From JANQKX01 sp039028695 (GTDB lineage Bacteria > Pseudomonadota > Alphaproteobacteria > Kiloniellales > Kiloniellaceae): a DNA stretch of 31,428 nt. Both the position numbers and the translations under genes were made by a program. The stretch is from contig JBCCHN010000052.1 of assembly GCA_039028695.1 (NCBI GenBank), forward strand, positions 1 to 31,428. Reading direction: 5' to 3'. Of this stretch, positions 7,727 to 15,077 are shown in pieces (within the stretch, counting starts at the first letter, position 1; each line of letters starts with the position of its first letter). Below the pieces are notes generated by a model, which was not told the DNA's origin, made no database searches, and saw nothing but the letters and a program-made list of their open reading frames with translations.

Positions 7727-8257
7727 TTAATTCATTTTCTTAAAGGTGAGCGTTAAGGTTCCGATTTCAATGCCAAATTTTTTCACCTCGGCTCGATTGA
7801 TCAGGACGCCGTCGCTTTGCAGGAACATCCAATCGTCAAAGGTCACGTTCCAGGTGCTCTCGCCCACCGGTAAGGCGAAATCGTAGGTCCAGTTAAAGGC
7901 ATTGCCGTAGGCTTGGCCCTCGGCCGTGCCGATAACGCCGGGGGCGGTGCCGCTGTAGCCGTGTTCCCCGTCCTTTTGGATGGTCCAGACCCGCTGTTCC
8001 TCCTCGCCGTCGTCGTAGCGAAAGTCCTCGACCAGGACCAAGGTATCCCCGTCCCAGGTGCCCTCAAGGTCGACTTCAAGCTGCCTTTTGAGTGTGCCGA
8101 AGCGGTCTTGAAAGATACCCCAGGCTTTTGACTTGCCGACGAAATAGCTCTCGAGCTGAAAACGGGGCTCCTTACCGGCGAAATCCTGGGGTTTCATGCC
8201 GCCGCACCCCGCGAGCAGGAGCACCCCCACCAGGGCTGCGGTTTTGCCTTTGGACAT
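7727..8257 (-). CDS. DUF3833 family lipoprotein
   Basis: The 176-residue product has a lipoprotein signal ending in L-A-G-C, with C18 as the lipidated residue. The mature part carries the DUF3833 pattern: F-x-L-E-S-Y-F-V-G-K-S-x-A-W-G-I-F-Q-D-R-F-G, then D-F-x-Y-D-D-G-E, then W-T-Y-D-F-A-L-P and D-D-W-M-F-L. The predicted fold is a lipocalin-like beta barrel in the periplasm. It is the last gene of the sigma-E-linked operon, 37 bases after the MFS gene. DUF3833 genes commonly travel with DUF1365 and Cfa genes, which suggests a role in handling modified lipids. The exact function is unknown. Confidence 0.88.
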   Translation of the reverse strand: MSKGKTAALVGVLLLAGCGGMKPQDFAGKEPRFQLESYFVGKSKAWGIFQDRFGTLKRQLEVDLEGTWDGDTLVLVEDFRYDDGEEEQRVWTIQKDGEHGYSGTAPGVIGTAEGQAYGNAFNWTYDFALPVGESTWNVTFDDWMFLQSDGVLINRAEVKKFGIEIGTLTLTFKKMN

Positions 8258-8294
8258 GGCGATCTTCCTTTCGCTTTTGATATTAGTCTTTGGG

Positions 8295-9794
8295 TCATGA
8301 GGCTCCCCTCAGGGAAGCTTTACGCCGGGCGATCAGATCGTGCACCCGCTCTTGGGTTTTCTGATTCAGGGGATAGCCCGTCATGCAGGCGACCGCGGCC
8401 AGCTTAAAGAGCGCGGGCAAGAGGCTGTAGAGCAGGGCCAGGGCCAACAAAGCGGCCGCTGTATTTCCCGGTGTCGCTGCCGTTGAGCCTTGGGCCGCGA
8501 CGGTTTGAAAACCCGCCAGGTCCAAGAGAGGAAAAGCCAGGCCCACGGCAAGAGCCAGCGCTAGTTTGGTGGCCACGCCCCAAATCGCAAAATAGAGACC
8601 CGCTCGCTCTTGCCGTGTCTGCAGGCGGTCCAGATCGATGACGTCGGCTTGCATGGAAGGCGGCAAAGCCAAATCCGCGCCCAAACAAATACCGGTTAGA
8701 ACACAAATCAAGGCGAACCAAATCTCATCGCCCGGCCCCAGAAAGGGAACGCAGGCAAACACCAAAGCCGCCCAAATCATGGCACCGCACCAGATCCGAT
8801 GCTTGCCCCAGCGTTGGCTCAGCTTAAGCCAGAGGGGAATGCCTAGAACGCCCAGCGCCAGGTACAAAAACAACAACGGGCCGGCCCAGTCCGGCCGCTC
8901 CAGCCGGTATTCCACAAAGAGCAAAAACAGGGTCGCGGGCAGGCCATTGGCGACACCGTTGAGGAAGTAAGCGGCAATCAGGCGCACAAAGGGGCGATTG
9001 CGCCATAGGGATTTCAACTGAACCCGGCCAGGCAGGGGCGAGGTGGTGGCCGGTGCGGGGGCCGGTGCTTGGGTCGGGGTAACCGCGGCGGCTCCGGGCC
9101 GGTGGCGATCGGGGACGAACTTGCAGGCCAAAAAAATCGTCAAGGGCAAGAGCAGCCAGAGGATAAGGCCATTGGCCAACAAGCTGTCGGCGCGATCCAG
9201 CAACAGGGCGGCGGGCAATCCCACGGCCAGCAAGGTTCCCAACACCGCCAAAGCCTCGCGCCAGCCGGTGATGCGACTGCGTTCATGATAGTCGCCTGAG
9301 AGTTCGGCCCCCCAGGCCGCGTAGGGCAGCATGACCGTGGTGGTTCCCAGATAGAGCAGCAGGCTCCAGACAAACAGCCATTGCCACGATGCCAATTGGG
9401 GTCCGGTCTCGGTTTGACCCGGAAGAAAAAGAGCGGCCGCGCTGACCATGATCAAGGGCATGCCAAGCAGCATCCAAGTCTTGCGGTGGCTTAAGAGTGA
9501 CGGCGGCCGCCGCCGCGCCCGGTCACTCAAGATGCCGATTAGGGGGTCGGTCACCACATCCCACAAGCGCGCCAGGAACAGCACCGTGCCGACCGCCGTC
9601 AGGCTCAAACCCAGATCCGTGCTGTAGTGGGTGGGCAGCGTCACGTAAAGAGGCAGGAAGAGCAGGGCCAAAGGCAGGGCCGGCAGGGCGTAAAAGCACA
9701 AGATCCCTCTGGACAAGTGGTTGGGCTTGGCAGCCCTTTCTATGGGTCTGGCGTGGCTTTGGAGGGCCGAAGAGAGCCTTGACGGAGTTGGCAT
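8295..9794 (-). CDS. MFS transporter of the GPH/MFS_2 type
   Basis: The 499-residue inner-membrane protein has about twelve hydrophobic segments. Its first repeat is typical of the glycoside-pentoside-hexuronide cation symporter family: P-L-Y-V-T-L-P-T-H-Y, L-G-L-S-L-T-A-V-G, and D-V-V-T-D-P-L-I-G-I-L-S-D-R. A Pro/Ala-rich cytoplasmic loop sits in the middle. Despite the family name, members next to Cfa, DUF1365 and DUF3833 genes are more likely to move lipids or lipid precursors than sugars; that is inferred from context. It is the fourth gene of the operon, 49 bases after the Cfa-like gene. Confidence 0.87.
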   Translation of the reverse strand: MPTPSRLSSALQSHARPIERAAKPNHLSRGILCFYALPALPLALLFLPLYVTLPTHYSTDLGLSLTAVGTVLFLARLWDVVTDPLIGILSDRARRRPPSLLSHRKTWMLLGMPLIMVSAAALFLPGQTETGPQLASWQWLFVWSLLLYLGTTTVMLPYAAWGAELSGDYHERSRITGWREALAVLGTLLAVGLPAALLLDRADSLLANGLILWLLLPLTIFLACKFVPDRHRPGAAAVTPTQAPAPAPATTSPLPGRVQLKSLWRNRPFVRLIAAYFLNGVANGLPATLFLLFVEYRLERPDWAGPLLFLYLALGVLGIPLWLKLSQRWGKHRIWCGAMIWAALVFACVPFLGPGDEIWFALICVLTGICLGADLALPPSMQADVIDLDRLQTRQERAGLYFAIWGVATKLALALAVGLAFPLLDLAGFQTVAAQGSTAATPGNTAAALLALALLYSLLPALFKLAAVACMTGYPLNQKTQERVHDLIARRKASLRGAS

Positions 9795-9843
9795 GGTGAT
9801 GGGGAGCGTCCTTTAGAAAAAGGGCGGCGGTAAACCTGGAAGA

Positions 9844-11073
9844 TTAGTTCTTGGCGAGGCTGAACTGCAGCAGGTCGATACGGCCCATGCGGAAGCCGGC
9901 CTGACAATAATCGAAGTAGTATTGCCACATGCGCCGGAAGCCCTCGTCGAAGCCTTGTTGAGAAATCTCGGGCCAAGCTGCGTCAAAGCGCTCGCGCCAG
10001 ATGGCGAGCGTGCGCGCATAGTCGCCGCCGCCAGAAAACTCCCGGTCATAGGTCAGCCCCACCGACGCAACCTGCTGGCGGAGGACACGGGGCGAGGGCA
10101 GCATGCCACCGGGGAAGATGTAGCGCTGAATGAAGTCCACATTGTTGCGGTAGCCTTCAAAAAAGTCGTCGTGAATGGTGATCACCTGAAGGGCCGCGCG
10201 GCCGCCCGGTTTCATGGCGCGATGCAGGGTGGAAAAATAGGCCGACCAATAGGCCTCGCCCACCGCCTCGAACATCTCGATGGAGACGATTTTATCGAAC
10301 TGCTCAACAGTGTCCCGATAATCCTGCAGGCGAATTGACACTCGGTCCTCTAGCCCGGCCTGTCGCACTTCTTGGACGGCGAAGTCGTGTTGTGCCTGTG
10401 AAATGGTGAGGGCCGTCACGTGGCAGCCGATTTCCTTGGCAGCCCAACAGGCAAAGCCGCCCCAGCCGCAGCCGATCTCAAGTACCTGGTCGCCGGGCTT
10501 TAACTCAGCTAGTTCCGCAAGGCGCCGATATTTTGCCCACTGCGCGGGTAGCAGGGCGGCTTGGTCCGGCTCGTCGGATGTTCCTTCCGGAAAGACACCG
10601 GCCGAATAATTCATCCGTTCGTCCAGCCATAGACGATAGAACTCGTTGCCCAGATCATAGTGGTGGGCAATGTTGCGTTTGGCGCCCCGATTGGAGTTGG
10701 GCCGCAGGCGATGGCTTAGGCGTAAAAGCCAGCGAAGCCAATGCCGACCGTAAAGAAGGGAATCCAGCGCCGCTTCGTTGGCGGCGGCAAGTTCCACAAG
10801 GGCAACCGCATCCGATGTGGCACATTCACCCTGGATCAGGGCCTCGGCGAAGCCCAGGTCGCCGCTGCCCAACAGACGCCGGTAGAATCGAGGCGAGTGA
10901 ACCTTCAGATCGGCGCGGGGCCCGTCGTGGCGGCCTTGACAGTGAACCTGGGTGCCGTCCGGCAGTGTGATGGTCAAGTAGCCGGAATGGATGCGCTTTG
11001 CCAGCGCGAGAAAGAGTTTCTCAACAGCGTTGGAAGTGTAGGGGACGCTCGAGAGGGTGTTTTCTAAGGTCAT
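9844..11073 (-). CDS. Cyclopropane-fatty-acid synthase-type SAM methyltransferase
   Basis: The 409-residue enzyme matches the CFA synthase family, which methylates unsaturated acyl chains of membrane phospholipids using S-adenosylmethionine. Visible features are the H-H-Y-D-L-G-N-x-F-Y segment at 137-146, the SAM-binding motif V-L-E-I-G-C-G-W-G-G at 197-206, the S-I-E-M-F-E-A-V-G segment, and C390 in the conserved C-terminal Y-C-x-A-G-F-R. It sits 23 bases after the DUF1365 gene in a probable sigma-E operon. In Rhodobacter relatives, such operons are tied to singlet-oxygen stress and to cyclopropane or furan fatty acids. Which product this enzyme forms cannot be decided from the sequence. Confidence 0.92.
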   Translation of the reverse strand: MTLENTLSSVPYTSNAVEKLFLALAKRIHSGYLTITLPDGTQVHCQGRHDGPRADLKVHSPRFYRRLLGSGDLGFAEALIQGECATSDAVALVELAAANEAALDSLLYGRHWLRWLLRLSHRLRPNSNRGAKRNIAHHYDLGNEFYRLWLDERMNYSAGVFPEGTSDEPDQAALLPAQWAKYRRLAELAELKPGDQVLEIGCGWGGFACWAAKEIGCHVTALTISQAQHDFAVQEVRQAGLEDRVSIRLQDYRDTVEQFDKIVSIEMFEAVGEAYWSAYFSTLHRAMKPGGRAALQVITIHDDFFEGYRNNVDFIQRYIFPGGMLPSPRVLRQQVASVGLTYDREFSGGGDYARTLAIWRERFDAAWPEISQQGFDEGFRRMWQYYFDYCQAGFRMGRIDLLQFSLAKN

Positions 11074-11096
11074 ATCGGGTCCTGACGGTCAAAGCA

Positions 11097-11978
11097 TTAG
11101 GTACTGCGGGCGGGAAGGTCTTTTAAGGAGTCTGCCTTAAGGGGGCGGTTCACCGGTTGGGTATGATTTGTGGTGACGCTTTCCGGTGGTGGCTCTGGCC
11201 GTGTATGAAAGCGGGCACCGCGCCGCCAGAGGTGGAGGGCCTGCCAGTGAATTGCCGAGATGACCTTTAAGGTCATGAGTGGATTGGCGATCAGCGCCTT
11301 CACGATCTCACGACTGGAAAAGGGGTGTCGCCGCGCTTGCTGCCGTGCGAGCAAGAGGTTGCCGTCTTGACCGGTCTGGCGGATCAAAAGGGCGAACTTT
11401 TCCGCCGGCTCCAGAATGCGAAAATTATAGCGCCCCTCCATGGGCAAAAAGGGCGACACATAAAAGCGTTTATGGCAGCTATGGGCGTGATGGATACCGC
11501 TCGGCGACGTTTCCTCATTGTTGGCGTCCATTGGAATCAGGTAACCGTGTTTCTGCCCGAAGGTGTTGCGTACTTCATAGAGGATGGCGGCCAGAGACTC
11601 ATCCGCCCGATAACAGAACCAGATGGACAGCGGGTTGAAGGCAAAACCAAACAGCCGGGGGAAGCAAAAAAGGCGAACCGATCCGCCGGCCAGCTCAATG
11701 CTCGCGTCCTTGAGTTGGCGGTCTATCCAGGGCCGCAAGGGAGTGCCGTCGCGAGCGCCGTGATCCCGATCCCAAAAAGACAGAATGTTCCACCGGTTGT
11801 GGGAAAATAATAGACTGCGTTTGCCCAATCCGCTCAGTTCGCTTAGGTCCAAGAAAACCGAAAAAACCCGGTAGGAAAAACTGTGGGAAAAGGGCTGCAG
11901 GCGCTTATGCATCACCGTGCCCCGGTAGAGGCATGAGGTAAGAGGCGAGGCGTCACGGGTCGGATGAAGCGTGTTCAT
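11097..11978 (-). CDS. DUF1365 family protein
   Basis: The 293-residue protein carries the DUF1365 signature: L-Y-x-G-x-V-M-H-K-R near the N-terminus, F-S-Y-R-V-F, then L-F-C-F-P-R-L-F-G-F-A-F-N-P-L-S-I-W-F-C-Y, and later K-R-F-Y-V-S-P-F. Its ATG overlaps the stop of the FAD oxidoreductase gene (TAATG), so the two are translationally coupled. The family is almost always found between a flavin amine-oxidase-like gene and a Cfa-like gene. It is linked to lipid modification under oxidative stress, but no reaction has been firmly assigned. Membrane association is plausible from its hydrophobic segments. Confidence 0.9.
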   Translation of the reverse strand: MNTLHPTRDASPLTSCLYRGTVMHKRLQPFSHSFSYRVFSVFLDLSELSGLGKRSLLFSHNRWNILSFWDRDHGARDGTPLRPWIDRQLKDASIELAGGSVRLFCFPRLFGFAFNPLSIWFCYRADESLAAILYEVRNTFGQKHGYLIPMDANNEETSPSGIHHAHSCHKRFYVSPFLPMEGRYNFRILEPAEKFALLIRQTGQDGNLLLARQQARRHPFSSREIVKALIANPLMTLKVISAIHWQALHLWRRGARFHTRPEPPPESVTTNHTQPVNRPLKADSLKDLPARST

Positions 11979-13384
11979 TATTCCGCTGCCTCCCCGTAAA
12001 ATCGCTTGGTGCGGCTGGCCCCTTGCCGGTTTGCTTGGCGCCGGGCAAGAGTGTTGGGCACGACGCAGTTAGCAGCGGGGCTCATGGGACTGATCCGCTC
12101 TGTCCATGGGGCCGGACAGCCCAGAGCGGCAGCCACGGAGAGGCCCGCTTGCAGGCCATCTTCATGGAAGCCATAACCGCAATAGCTGCCGCAGAACCAA
12201 AGCCTGTTTTCCCCTTGGATCGTCGGCAGGCGGGATTGGGCCCGGATCGCCGCCTGATCAAAATGTGGATGGTCGAAGCTATAAGCGCCCAAGGTGAGGT
12301 CGTCGCGGGGCGGCCGATCGGGGTTTAAGGTAACGAAGAGGTCGTGCTCCGTCGTTAGGTCCTGCAGGGCGTTCATCCAATAGCTGACCGAACAGGGGCG
12401 CTGATCAGCGTCTGCAACGTGGGAACGCGCCGGGGCCATATAGTTCCAACTGGACCAGACGGCCCGTCGCTTGGGCATCAGATCCCGATCCCGGTGCAGA
12501 TAGGCATCATTTTTCTGATAGGAAAAGGCGCTAAGCACTGATTTTTGGGTAGCGGACGCCTTGTTGCCCAGAAGGGCCAAAGCTTGATCGCCGTGGCAGG
12601 CGAACACCACCTCGTCGAAGATGTCTCGACCGCCATGACGATTGCGGACCACAACCTTATCCCCCATCGGCTCGACCGCCACCACTGGAGCGGCGGTGCG
12701 CACCCGCTCGCCGAGGCTGGCGGCGACCTTGGCGACGTAACTTTGGCTGCCGCCCCGGACGGAGCGCCAGACAGGGCGAGTCCCCAGGTTCAATAGCCGG
12801 TGATTTTCAAAAAAGCTGATAAAGCGTCTCGCTGGATAAGCCGTCATGTCGTTGGGTGCCGATGACCAGATCGCGGCGCCCATAGGCAACAGGTGGTCAT
12901 GGATAAAGGCCTGACCATAGCCTTTTTGCGTCAGGAACTGCCCGATTGTAATGCCGGGATCGCTGGCCCGGATAGCCTCAGGGGCGGTCCGGTAAAAGCG
13001 CAAAAGATCGGCCAGCATGGACCAAAAACGCGGTTTGATGAGGTTGCCGGGTTGGGCCAGCAGACCGGCCAGGCTGCCCGCGTATTCAAAGGTTCCTTGA
13101 TCAGCGGAGACTGCAAAGGACATATCACTTTCGTAGGTCTCAACGCCCAAATGTTGGAAAAAAGCCACCAAATTGGGGTAATTGTGCTGATTATAGACGA
13201 TAAAACCCACATCCACGGGCACGGGCCGGCCATCGATGTCCGGTGTAACCGTGTGGGCATGCCCGCCTAAGCGGTCCGCCGCCTCATAAAGCACGACATC
13301 CTTGTGCTGATTGATGGCCCAGGCGGCGCCCATACCGGCAATACCGCCGCCAATCACCGCAATTCTACCGTCCGTGATGGTCAT
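11978..13384 (-). CDS. FAD-dependent (amine-oxidase-like) NAD(P)-binding oxidoreductase
   Basis: The 468-residue protein has an N-terminal dinucleotide-binding fold: I-G-G-G-I-A-G-M-G at 11-19, E34 ending the second strand, and D-R-L-G-G-H-A-H at 37-44. A C-terminal L-W-F-C-G-S-Y-C-G-Y-G-F-H-E-D-G-L segment closes the FAD site. This type resembles desaturases or saturases and is found with DUF1365 and Cfa proteins, so it probably oxidises an acyl chain of a membrane lipid; the substrate is inferred. It is the first gene of the minus-strand operon, with GGGAGG upstream of the ATG and a sigma-E-like promoter 75 bases away. Confidence 0.9.
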   Translation of the reverse strand: MTITDGRIAVIGGGIAGMGAAWAINQHKDVVLYEAADRLGGHAHTVTPDIDGRPVPVDVGFIVYNQHNYPNLVAFFQHLGVETYESDMSFAVSADQGTFEYAGSLAGLLAQPGNLIKPRFWSMLADLLRFYRTAPEAIRASDPGITIGQFLTQKGYGQAFIHDHLLPMGAAIWSSAPNDMTAYPARRFISFFENHRLLNLGTRPVWRSVRGGSQSYVAKVAASLGERVRTAAPVVAVEPMGDKVVVRNRHGGRDIFDEVVFACHGDQALALLGNKASATQKSVLSAFSYQKNDAYLHRDRDLMPKRRAVWSSWNYMAPARSHVADADQRPCSVSYWMNALQDLTTEHDLFVTLNPDRPPRDDLTLGAYSFDHPHFDQAAIRAQSRLPTIQGENRLWFCGSYCGYGFHEDGLQAGLSVAAALGCPAPWTERISPMSPAANCVVPNTLARRQANRQGASRTKRFYGEAAE

Positions 13385-13458
13385 CGTCCGCTCAGCCTCC
13401 CATCAATAAAGACATAGATTTTTTTGATTTATCGGATGTTGTTTTGGATTTGTCAGGC

Positions 13459-13488
13459 TTTATACGCGCTTGACCGCTTTTCAGATCA
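13459..13488 (-). promoter_or_regulatory. Sigma-E (RpoE)-type promoter of the lipid-modification operon
   Basis: Read on the minus strand, a -35 box TGATCT (13488-13483) and a -10 box TATAAA (13464-13459) are separated by exactly 18 bases. This matches the TGATC-type element of RpoE promoters in Rhodobacter-like alphaproteobacteria. It would give a leader of about 68 bases before the FAD oxidoreductase gene. Confidence 0.75.
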
Positions 13489-13534
13489 AGCTGAGCGCTT
13501 TTTTTTGCCTCGTAACATTTTTCGCCCATCTGAG

Positions 13535-13564
13535 TGATCCAAAGCGGCTTGCTAGGCGTAAAAT
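13535..13564 (+). promoter_or_regulatory. Sigma-E (RpoE)-type autoregulatory promoter of rpoE-chrR
   Basis: A -35 box TGATCC (13535-13540) and a -10 box TAAAAT (13559-13564) are 18 bases apart, the same geometry as the divergent promoter. Transcription would start near 13571, just upstream of the AAGGAGG ribosome binding site at 13579-13585. That implies positive autoregulation and rules out a translation start at 13534. Confidence 0.78.
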
Positions 13565-13590
13565 ACATAAATGACGCGAAGGAGGCCTTT

Positions 13591-14283
13591 GTGCTTCATA
13601 GCAGGACAGAGCCGGGAGACCGGTCAATTGGTCGCATGGCGGGGGCGGCGCTCAAGGTGCGTGCGGCGCTTGTCCAAAGCGATCGAATGTCGGACACTGG
13701 GTCCATGGCAGTGGCACCCCAGATCGGCGACGACGATGATCGCCTAATGAAGGCGGCTCTTTTAGCGTCCGTGGCAAAAAATAGGGATCGCAAAGCGTTT
13801 GCCGATCTCTTTGGTTTTTATGCGCCCCGGCTTAAGTCGTTTTTTTTGCGCAATGGCGCGGACTGGCAGGCGGCAGAGGATTTGGTTCAAGAAGTAATGT
13901 TGTCAATTTGGAACAAGGCCGATCAATTCGATCCACAAAAGGCATCCGTGGGGACCTGGGTTTTCACGATTGCCCGGAATCGGCGGATCGATGCGCTGCG
14001 CCGGGAAAGACGCCCTGAGCCGGATGCTGATGATCCGGCCTTTGTTCCGGCGGCTGAGCCGGCCGCGGATACCTTTGTAGAACGGACCCAGCAACGCCGC
14101 GAAGTGCAGCGGGTGCTGGCCGAGTTGCCTCCCGAGCAGGCCGAGCCGATAAAGCTGGCCTTTTTCGGGGATTTGTCGCACAGCATGATTGCGGAAAAGC
14201 TGGACCTTCCCTTAGGGACGGTTAAAGCGCGCATTCGCTTGGCCATGGCCAAGCTGCGCCCGGCATTGGGAGCTTTGAAATGA
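13591..14283 (+). CDS. rpoE: ECF sigma factor, RpoE type (ChrR partner)
   Basis: The start is set at the GTG at 13591, which has a perfect AAGGAGG five bases upstream; the frame extends to 13534, but that would lie inside the promoter. The 230-residue product has sigma region 2 from about 60 to 135 (F-A-D-L-F-G-F-Y-A-P-R-L, D-L-V-Q-E-V-M-L-S-I-W, T-W-V-F-T-I-A-R-N-R) and region 4 from about 170 to 225 (L-P-P-E-Q-A-E, G-T-V-K-A-R-I-R). It directs RNA polymerase to TGATC promoters, probably under singlet-oxygen stress. About 32 extra N-terminal residues precede an internal ATG at 13687, which is an alternative start without a ribosome binding site. chrR follows with a four-base overlap. Confidence 0.93.
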   Translation: MLHSRTEPGDRSIGRMAGAALKVRAALVQSDRMSDTGSMAVAPQIGDDDDRLMKAALLASVAKNRDRKAFADLFGFYAPRLKSFFLRNGADWQAAEDLVQEVMLSIWNKADQFDPQKASVGTWVFTIARNRRIDALRRERRPEPDADDPAFVPAAEPAADTFVERTQQRREVQRVLAELPPEQAEPIKLAFFGDLSHSMIAEKLDLPLGTVKARIRLAMAKLRPALGALK

Positions 14284-14993
14284 TGGAACTGGCCCATTCT
14301 TCTGGTCACATCGGCCCTCAGGTGACGGAGCCGAGCCACCACCCGAGCGAGGATATGCTGCTGGAATATGCCAGTGGCAGCATGGCCGAGCCCATGGCGG
14401 TGCTGATTGCCACCCATTTGGCGCTATGCCCCTCCTGCCGCCAGCAGGTGGCCGATTTGGAAGTCCTTGGCGGCCAGATGTTGGAAAAGACCGAGGAGGT
14501 CGAAGTAGGTGATGATCTTCTGGCCCGCTTGATGAGCGAGTTGGATGGTGCCCCGGAAGCTGCCGGATCACCCTCTAGGTCGCCGCAGACAGACGCGTCG
14601 ACTATCGATGTGGATGTAAGTGTGCCCAAACCCCTTAGAGATTATTTGCCCCAACCCTTGCATACCCTCGACTGGAAGGGTCGCGGGGTGGCGCAGATCA
14701 ATCTCTTGGCCGAGCGGGATGATTATCAATCCCGTTTGTTGAAGATCCGACCGGAGACGGTCATGCCCTCCCACACCCATGATGGGATGGAGGCAACACT
14801 TGTTCTCAGGGGTGCCTTTACCGACCGGGGACAGCGTTATGCCAGGGGCGACGTGGCCCTTGCCGATGGTTCGGTGGATCATAGCCCGGTGGCTGAAGCT
14901 GGCGAGGACTGCATTTGCTTTGCTGTCAACGGTGGCCCCATCCGCCTGACCGGCCCCATCGGGCGCTTGTTCAATCCCTTCGTGAATTTGTGA
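14280..14993 (+). CDS. chrR: ChrR-type zinc anti-sigma factor with C-terminal cupin
   Basis: The 237-residue protein holds its sigma factor inactive until stress. The N-terminal zinc anti-sigma domain has H46-x3-C50-x2-C53, with an upstream histidine (H20 or H21) as the likely fourth ligand. The C-terminal cupin carries H165, H167, E171 and H201. The 2-4-30 spacing of these residues equals that of the zinc cupin ligands in Rhodobacter sphaeroides ChrR, so the second metal site should be intact. A linker of about 25 polar residues joins the domains. Its ATG overlaps the stop of rpoE, giving matched production of both partners. Singlet oxygen is the known signal for the family; sensing here is inferred. 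Confidence 0.93.
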   Translation: MMELAHSSGHIGPQVTEPSHHPSEDMLLEYASGSMAEPMAVLIATHLALCPSCRQQVADLEVLGGQMLEKTEEVEVGDDLLARLMSELDGAPEAAGSPSRSPQTDASTIDVDVSVPKPLRDYLPQPLHTLDWKGRGVAQINLLAERDDYQSRLLKIRPETVMPSHTHDGMEATLVLRGAFTDRGQRYARGDVALADGSVDHSPVAEAGEDCICFAVNGGPIRLTGPIGRLFNPFVNL

Positions 14994-15016
14994 TCGGGTA
15001 GGGGTCGGCAAGGCGC

Positions 15017-15047
15017 TTGACCCCCATAGCGAGCACGGCCATTTATA
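15017..15047 (+). promoter_or_regulatory. Possible promoter of the copper ATPase gene, long spacer
   Basis: TTGACC at 15017-15022 and TTTATA at 15042-15047 are 19 bases apart. Spacers of 19-20 bases are typical of MerR-type (CueR) metal promoters, but no clear CueR dyad is seen in the spacer. Weak. Confidence 0.4.
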
Positions 15048-15067
15048 GGAGCTGTTCTGTTCCTATA
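15044..15067. promoter_or_regulatory. Palindrome at the copper ATPase promoter, candidate operator
   Basis: Perfect seven-base arms TATAGGA and TCCTATA flank a ten-base centre. The dyad overlaps the putative -10 region and ends ten bases before the ATG of the ATPase gene, so a repressor bound here would block expression. No regulator gene is adjacent, so the cognate protein (CsoR, ArsR or other) is unknown. Confidence 0.55.
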
Positions 15068-15077
15068 GGCCGTATCC

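Noticed and set aside
15003..15026. GGGGTC / GACCCC inverted repeat after chrR as a terminator
   Set aside because: Six-base arms with a 12-base loop and no T-run on either side.
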